Assembly: GCF_014649395.1 (NCBI RefSeq)
Contig: NZ_BMSY01000002.1
Location: forward strand, 62,001 to 126,000
Origin: Streptomyces aureoverticillatus
GTDB lineage: Bacteria; Actinomycetota; Actinomycetes; Streptomycetales; Streptomycetaceae
Reading direction: 5' to 3'
DNA length: 64,000 nucleotides
Shown here: piece after piece, positions 60,045-64,000 of the stretch
How the letters are laid out: each line of letters opens with the position of its first letter
Numbering within the stretch: the stretch's first letter is position 1
The notes under the pieces: model-generated
What the model was told of the DNA's origin: nothing
The model's input: the letters and a program-made list of their open reading frames with translations, nothing else
The model's database searches: none
Program-made: the position numbers and the translations under genes

Positions 60045-60722
60045 TCAACTGCCGTACGCCCGCACCTCCTTGGCGCCCCGCAGCGCCCAAGCCCACCACT
60101 GGAGCTGGTCCAGCATGCCCTGGGCCGCCGCGTCCGCGACCGAGGGGTCCCGGTGGTTGCCCTCGCCGTCGAAGAGCGCGCCCGCGTTGTGGAACGAGAC
60201 CGTGTCGCGGACGGTGACCATGTGCAGCTCGGCGAAGACCTGGCGCAGGTGCTCGACCGCGCGCAGACCGCCCGAGACGCCGCCGTACGAGACTAGGGCG
60301 ACGGGCTTGGCCTGCCATTCGTCGCGGTGCCAGTCGATGACGTTCTTCAGGGACGCGGGGAAGGAGTGGTTGTACTCGGGCGTGAGGACGATGAAGGCGT
60401 CGGCCTCCGCCAGCCTCGGCGAGACCTTGGCGAGCTCGGCGACGACGTCGGCGGACGGACGGTAGGACAGCGAGGTGGGCAGGTCCACCTCGGCCAGGTC
60501 GACGACGTCCGCCTCGAACCCCTCGTGGTCGCGCACCCGGCGCAGCAGCCATTCGGCGACGACCGGCCCGAAGCGGCCCTCGCGGTTGCTGCCGACGATG
60601 ACGGCGACCTTCACCGGGGTGTCGGCCGTGGCGGCGAGCACGGCGGCGGCCTCGGCGGACGGGGACGGGGCCTGGGACGGGGCCTGGGAAACGGAAACAG
60701 TCTGGGCTGTGGTGGTGTTCAT
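60045..60722 (-). CDS. NADPH-dependent FMN reductase family protein
   Basis: 225 residues from ATG 60722. After a 30-residue Ser/Gln/Ala leader come the flavodoxin-fold marks VAVIVGSNREGRFGPVVAEW (FMN phosphate loop), ADAFIVLTPEYNHSFPASLK and ALVSYGGVSGGLRAVEHLR. It reduces FMN, quinones or azo compounds with NAD(P)H. It is divergent from a SoxR-type gene with a perfect palindrome between them, as expected for a SoxR target that meets redox-active metabolites. Confidence 0.92.
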   Translation of the reverse strand: MNTTTAQTVSVSQAPSQAPSPSAEAAAVLAATADTPVKVAVIVGSNREGRFGPVVAEWLLRRVRDHEGFEADVVDLAEVDLPTSLSYRPSADVVAELAKVSPRLAEADAFIVLTPEYNHSFPASLKNVIDWHRDEWQAKPVALVSYGGVSGGLRAVEHLRQVFAELHMVTVRDTVSFHNAGALFDGEGNHRDPSVADAAAQGMLDQLQWWAWALRGAKEVRAYGS

Positions 60723-60735
60723 GCGGAGAGCTTCT

Positions 60736-60757
60736 GACCTAAACCTTGGTTTAGGTC
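60736..60757. promoter_or_regulatory. SoxR operator-like palindrome
   Basis: Arms GACCTAAACC and GGTTTAGGTC are perfectly complementary around a central TT. It is placed 13 bp before the reductase ATG and 28 bp before the soxR ATG. MerR-family regulators bind such palindromes in the promoter spacer. The short distance to the reductase start implies a short or absent 5' leader. Confidence 0.8.
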
Positions 60758-60785
60758 AAGCCGTGTCCGCCATTAATCTGGCGGC

Positions 60786-61244
60786 ATGACGACGCATCTC
60801 GCACCGGACGCCAAGGAAGCCACCGTCGGCGAGCTCGCCGAGCGCAGCGGAGTGGCGGCCTCCGCGCTGCGGTTCTACGAGCGCGAAGGGCTCATCTCCA
60901 GCCGCCGCACCTCCGGCAACCAGCGCCGCTACAGCCGTGACACGCTGCGCCGCGTCGCCTTCATCCGCACCTCGCAGCGGCTCGGCATCCCGCTGGCCAC
61001 CATCCGCGACGTGCTGAAGCTGCTCCCGGAGGACCGCACGCCCACCCGCGAGGACTGGGCCCGCATCTCGGAGTGCTGGCGGGCGGACCTGGACGCGCGC
61101 ATCCGCACCCTGCAGCGGCTGCGCGACAACCTCACGGACTGCATCGGCTGCGGCTGCCTGTCGCTCGACCGGTGCGCCCTGTCGAACCCGTGGGACGAAC
61201 TGGCCGCGCACGGGCCGGGGCCGCGCCGCCTGATCGAGGACTGA
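60786..61244 (+). CDS. soxR: SoxR redox-sensing MerR regulator
   Basis: 152 residues. MerR HTH VGELAERSGVAASALRFYER, dimerisation helix, then the [2Fe-2S] motif CIGCGCLSLDRC (about 119-130), with all four Cys in the CX2CXCX5C spacing. Oxidation of the cluster by redox-cycling compounds switches the factor on. In Streptomyces the known targets are oxidoreductases and exporters; the divergent FMN reductase is the obvious target here. Confidence 0.95.
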   Translation: MTTHLAPDAKEATVGELAERSGVAASALRFYEREGLISSRRTSGNQRRYSRDTLRRVAFIRTSQRLGIPLATIRDVLKLLPEDRTPTREDWARISECWRADLDARIRTLQRLRDNLTDCIGCGCLSLDRCALSNPWDELAAHGPGPRRLIED

Positions 61245-61315
61245 CGAACCCCCGCGCGGGGCATGCCGACGACACTCCGTACGTGGCCATGTGACCGCGA
61301 ACGTACGGTGGCGCC

Positions 61316-62152
61316 ATGACGAAGACACCGCCAACCACCACCGATGTGACGCGACTTGAGATCGACGGCGCGCCCGGCACCGTCGAGACGCTGCGGGCCC
61401 GCGCCCTCGACAGCTTCGGGCACTTCACCGCGATGCAGGTCAGGGACGGCCGGGTGCGCGGCCTCAGGCTGCATCTGGCGCGCCTGGACGCCGCGACCCG
61501 CGAGCTCTTCGACCAGGGGCTCGACGGCGAGCGGGTGCGCGAGCTGGTGCGGCACGCGCTCGCCGGGGACGGCGGGACCGACGGCGCGACCGGCGTCATC
61601 GGCGACGCCTCGGTGCGCGTGTACGTGCACGCCCCCGACGGCGCCCCGTCCCTGATGGTCACGGTGCGCCCGCCGATGGAGCTGCCCGCGGCCATGGCGG
61701 ACCGGGCGCAGGCGCTGAAGTCCGTGCCGTACGTACGGCCGGTCGCGCACATCAAGCACCTCGGCGGCTTCGGGCAGGCCTACCACGGGCGCGAGGCGCG
61801 CCGCGCCGGCTACGACGAGGCGCTGCTCACCGGCCCGGACGGCACCATCAGCGAGGGCGCCATCACGAACGTCGCCTTCTTCGACGGCCACGAGGTGGTG
61901 TGGCCCGACGGCCCGCACCTGGCGGGCATCACCATGCAGCTCCTTCAGGCGCGGCTCGCGGACGCGGGGCTGCCCACGCGCGTGGGGCCGGTGCGGCTGC
62001 GGAATCTGCCCGGCTACCGGGCGGCCTTCGTCGCGAACTCCTGGGGCGTCGGTCCGGTGCGGCGGGTGGACGACCTGGACCTTCCCGTCGACGAGAAGCT
62101 GATGGCGACGGTCGCCGGGGTGTACGAGGAGGTCCCCCGCGACCTGATCTGA
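61316..62152 (+). CDS. Class IV PLP-dependent aminotransferase / aminodeoxychorismate-lyase-like
   Basis: 278 residues from ATG 61316. The fold-type IV marks are the Lys in VAHIKHLGGFGQAY (about residue 147), the block DEALLTGPDGTISEGAITNV with the conserved Glu, and HLAGITMQLLQARL. The N-terminus FGHFTAMQVRDGRVRGLRLH parallels PabC/DAT/BCAT. Which reaction it does cannot be told: PabC-like lyase or D-amino-acid/branched-chain transaminase. Single gene. Confidence 0.88.
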   Translation: MTKTPPTTTDVTRLEIDGAPGTVETLRARALDSFGHFTAMQVRDGRVRGLRLHLARLDAATRELFDQGLDGERVRELVRHALAGDGGTDGATGVIGDASVRVYVHAPDGAPSLMVTVRPPMELPAAMADRAQALKSVPYVRPVAHIKHLGGFGQAYHGREARRAGYDEALLTGPDGTISEGAITNVAFFDGHEVVWPDGPHLAGITMQLLQARLADAGLPTRVGPVRLRNLPGYRAAFVANSWGVGPVRRVDDLDLPVDEKLMATVAGVYEEVPRDLI

Positions 62153-62171
62153 GCGGGAGCCTGATGTGAGG

Positions 62172-62280
62172 GGGCCGGGTCACCCGTGCACGGACGCCGG
62201 GCCGGGTCACGTGTGCACGGACGCCGCGCCGAGTCGCGTGTGCACGGACGCCGCGCCGGGTCACCCATTCACAGGCGCCG
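62172..62280. repeat. Tandem repeat of about 27 bp
   Basis: Four units of CCGGGTCAC(C/G)(C/T)GTGCACGGACGCCG follow the aminotransferase stop (for example GTGCACGGACGCCGGGCCGG and GTGCACGGACGCCGCGCCGA). The units contain GTGCAC. The rest of 62281-62461 is the leader of the next gene, with nothing else recognised. Confidence 0.7.
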
Positions 62281-62461
62281 TGCCGCAGCTTCGGGCCGCT
62301 CCTCCCAGCACCCCCGGTGACCTGCTGGAACGCTCCCGTCGAAGAGCCAGGATCCGGGTCGGCGCAGTGTTTCTGATGCCTCCTCAGCAGGCGTGCGGGG
62401 CCGAGTGCCACTTACCTCGAAGGTGCGTCCCGTACGAAGGCCTCGACAGGAGCAAGCAACC

Positions 62462-63031
62462 ATGCGCACTGCCCGCAAGCTGACGGCGTCCGCCGCGCTC
62501 GCAGTCACCTCGGCCGGCCTGCTCGCCGCCCCCGCGGCCGCGGCGAACGCCGCTCCCGTGGGCGGCCTGGAGGTGTCACCGAGCACCGTCACGCCCGGTA
62601 CCACCGTCACGGTGCGCACCACGGCGTGCGGCGCGGACGGCAGCGCCACGGGGGACGCGAGCGCGGTGGGCGCGGGCACCTTCGCGCTCGCCCCGGGGAA
62701 GCGCCCCGAGGCGGCGTCCGGGCGGTTCGAGGTGCCGCCGTCGGCGCAGCCCGGTACGTACGAGATCGTCGCGCGCTGCGCCGGGTCGGGACCGGACGAC
62801 GGCAAGCAGGTGGCGGGCGACCTGTCGGTGACGCTGACGTCCACGGCGTCCGCCCGCGAGGAGCAGCCGGTGCCCGTGCCGGTGCATCCGAGGGGGCACG
62901 TGAAGACGGGGGTCGGCGGCGCGCTCGGCCCCGATCCCGTGAAGACCGCGGCGGGCGTGGCGGTTCTCGCCGTCGCCGCCGCGGGCGGTACCTGGCTCCT
63001 GCATCGCCGGGCGAGAGGCGACAGGATCTGA
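62462..63031 (+). CDS. Secreted, C-terminally membrane-anchored protein (sortase neighbour)
   Basis: 189 residues from ATG 62462. A signal peptide (ASAALAVTSAGLLAAPAAAANA) precedes a beta-sandwich-like domain (VSPSTVTPGTTVTVRTTACG, AQPGTYEIVARCAG, with a Cys pair). A Pro/His linker leads to a C-terminal helix TAAGVAVLAVAAAGGTWLLH and the basic tail RRARGDRI. That layout resembles sortase substrates, but no LPxTG or LAxTG is seen; only HVKTGVGG precedes the helix. It is about 200 bp before a class F sortase gene. Confidence 0.8.
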   Translation: MRTARKLTASAALAVTSAGLLAAPAAAANAAPVGGLEVSPSTVTPGTTVTVRTTACGADGSATGDASAVGAGTFALAPGKRPEAASGRFEVPPSAQPGTYEIVARCAGSGPDDGKQVAGDLSVTLTSTASAREEQPVPVPVHPRGHVKTGVGGALGPDPVKTAAGVAVLAVAAAGGTWLLHRRARGDRI

Positions 63032-63229
63032 CGGGCCCCCTCCGCGGTCCGCGGGTGCCGCCGCTCCCCTCCCTCTCCCGGCCGCCCGTCCCTCGCGGCC
63101 GGGAGGGGGAGGCGGGGACTGGCCGTGGGCCTCGAACCACCCCGCCGCCGGTACACGCCCGTCCCCCTCCCCCCGCCCGCACATCCCTGCTCCTCCACAT
63201 CCCCATCCCCGACCCCGAGGGGGCGAGTC

Positions 63230-63883
63230 ATGCGCCGGACACACCGGACTCAGCGGCGGGGGAGGTTCGGCACCTCCGTCATAGCCACCGTCACCGCGCT
63301 CGCGCTGAGCAGCGGTGCCTGGCTGGTGTACGAGGGCACGGCGACCCGGCCGCCGCCGCAGCCGTCGGCCTCGCAGGCGGCCGCGCCCGGTCACGGCCGT
63401 GCGGGGCTGACCGCCGCCGCTCCGCTGCCCCCGTCGCCGCCCGACCGGATCCGCATCCCGGCGATCGACGTGGACGCACCCCTGATGGGCCTGGGGCTGA
63501 CCCACCAGGGCAGTCTCGACGTGCCGCCGTCGCGGCACAAGAATCTCGCCGGGTGGTACGAGGCGGGGACCACGCCCGGTGAGCGGGGTACGGCGATCGT
63601 GGCCGGGCACGTCGACAACGCGGAGGGGCCCGCCGTCTTCTACCGCCTCGGCGGGCTCGCCAAGGGCCGCGTCATCGAGGTCGAGCGGCGGGACGGCGGG
63701 GTCGCGCTCTTCACGGTCGACGCCGTCGAGGTGTACGACGCGAAGGGCTTCCCCGACGAGAAGGTGTACGGCGCCGCCGCCCGCCCCGAGCTGCGGGTCA
63801 TCACCTGCGGCGGGGCGTACTCCAAGGAGACGGGCTACCAGGGCAACGTGGTCGTCTTCGCCCACCTCACCGGGGCGAGGTAG
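63230..63883 (+). CDS. Class F sortase
   Basis: 217 residues from ATG 63230. One N-terminal membrane helix (IATVTALALSSGAWLVY), a Pro/Ala linker, then the sortase barrel: PDRIRIPAIDVDAPLMGLGL, catalytic His in VAGHVDNAEGPAVFY and catalytic Cys in LRVITCGGAYSKETGYQGNV. Actinobacterial class F enzymes have housekeeping-like or unknown substrates. The secreted protein gene just before it is its regular Streptomyces neighbour. Confidence 0.92.
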   Translation: MRRTHRTQRRGRFGTSVIATVTALALSSGAWLVYEGTATRPPPQPSASQAAAPGHGRAGLTAAAPLPPSPPDRIRIPAIDVDAPLMGLGLTHQGSLDVPPSRHKNLAGWYEAGTTPGERGTAIVAGHVDNAEGPAVFYRLGGLAKGRVIEVERRDGGVALFTVDAVEVYDAKGFPDEKVYGAAARPELRVITCGGAYSKETGYQGNVVVFAHLTGAR

Positions 63884-63927
63884 CGCCCCTCCGCCGCGCC
63901 TCCCTGGGGCGGGGTGGCTGCAACCCC

Positions 63928-63948
63928 CTCCGCCGCTCCGCGGCGGAG
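63928..63948 (+). terminator. Terminator after the sortase gene
   Basis: CTCCGCCGC-TCC-GCGGCGGAG is a perfect 9-bp stem, 45 bp after the sortase stop. The last 50 bases of the window contain no gene start I can support. Confidence 0.75.
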
Positions 63949-64000
63949 TCTCCCACCCACCCGTGACCCTCGCCCCAGTCGCACCCCGCTGCCCAACCAC

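Noticed and set aside
61132..61755. Long minus-strand frames opposite soxR and the aminotransferase gene
   Set aside because: These are antisense shadows typical of high-GC DNA; the plus-strand frames carry the diagnostic motifs.

Overview
The window is high-GC actinobacterial chromosome, almost certainly Streptomyces. The signs are extreme GC at third codon positions, many GTG starts, stop/start overlaps (ATGA, GTGA), dnaG next to an HrdA-type sigma factor, class F sortase, MreB/Mbl-like and SoxR genes, tRNA-Asn pairs, and dispersed palindromic repeats of the '...CGCCGGACGGGCT...' kind. No species can be named from the sequence alone.

Region by region: (1) 1-5 kb: 5' end of a secreted S8-type peptidase, an EntS-like MFS permease, an MreB/Mbl-like actin homologue and a GAF sensor kinase. 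(2) 5.2-8.6 kb: a molybdate operon read leftward (MerR-HTH/TOBE protein, modA, fused modBC). (3) 8.8-18.1 kb: a probable metal-acquisition locus. A TauD-like dioxygenase and MFS exporter diverge from FecB/FecCD/FecE-type uptake genes followed by a methyltransferase-like protein, a DUF364 'heavy-metal chelation' protein, a PduX-like GHMP kinase and a cysteine-synthase-fold PLP enzyme. The divergent promoter holds a Fur/Zur-type 21-bp palindrome. I regard this as the best candidate for an undescribed system: a possible NRPS-independent metallophore made, exported and re-imported by one locus. (4) 18.2-26.2 kb: TPR-like protein, an ACP-KAS-MMPL mini-operon, small secreted protein, hydrolase, DUF4328 protein.

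(5) 26.2-40.4 kb is an accessory island of decayed mobile DNA. It ends at an intact CAT-anticodon tRNA (40403-40479), and that tRNA's 3' end plus about 230 bp of flank is duplicated at 26560-26814. It contains an RHS protein with a tiny membrane protein and a duplicated fragment of it, a VapBC module, four small type I-E-like CRISPR arrays without cas genes (three preceded by copies of one repeated block), a low-GC amidase/lipoprotein pair, a frameshifted DUF6545-like gene, a PAP2-like fragment cut by a CRISPR array, a tRNA-Ala 3' fragment and a shattered tyrosine integrase.

(6) 40.4-64 kb returns to core genome: two tRNA-Asn, YtxH-like protein, FGGY kinase, a heterodimeric ABC exporter, hrdA-like sigma factor, dnaG, FAD reductase, dGTPase, sirohydrochlorin chelatase-like protein divergent from an assimilatory nitrate reductase, gamma-glutamylcyclotransferase and CutA, lipoprotein plus histidine kinase, SoxR and an FMN reductase around a perfect palindrome, a class IV aminotransferase, and a secreted protein next to a class F sortase. 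The molybdate genes, the chelatase and the Mo-dependent nitrate reductase are functionally linked although far apart.
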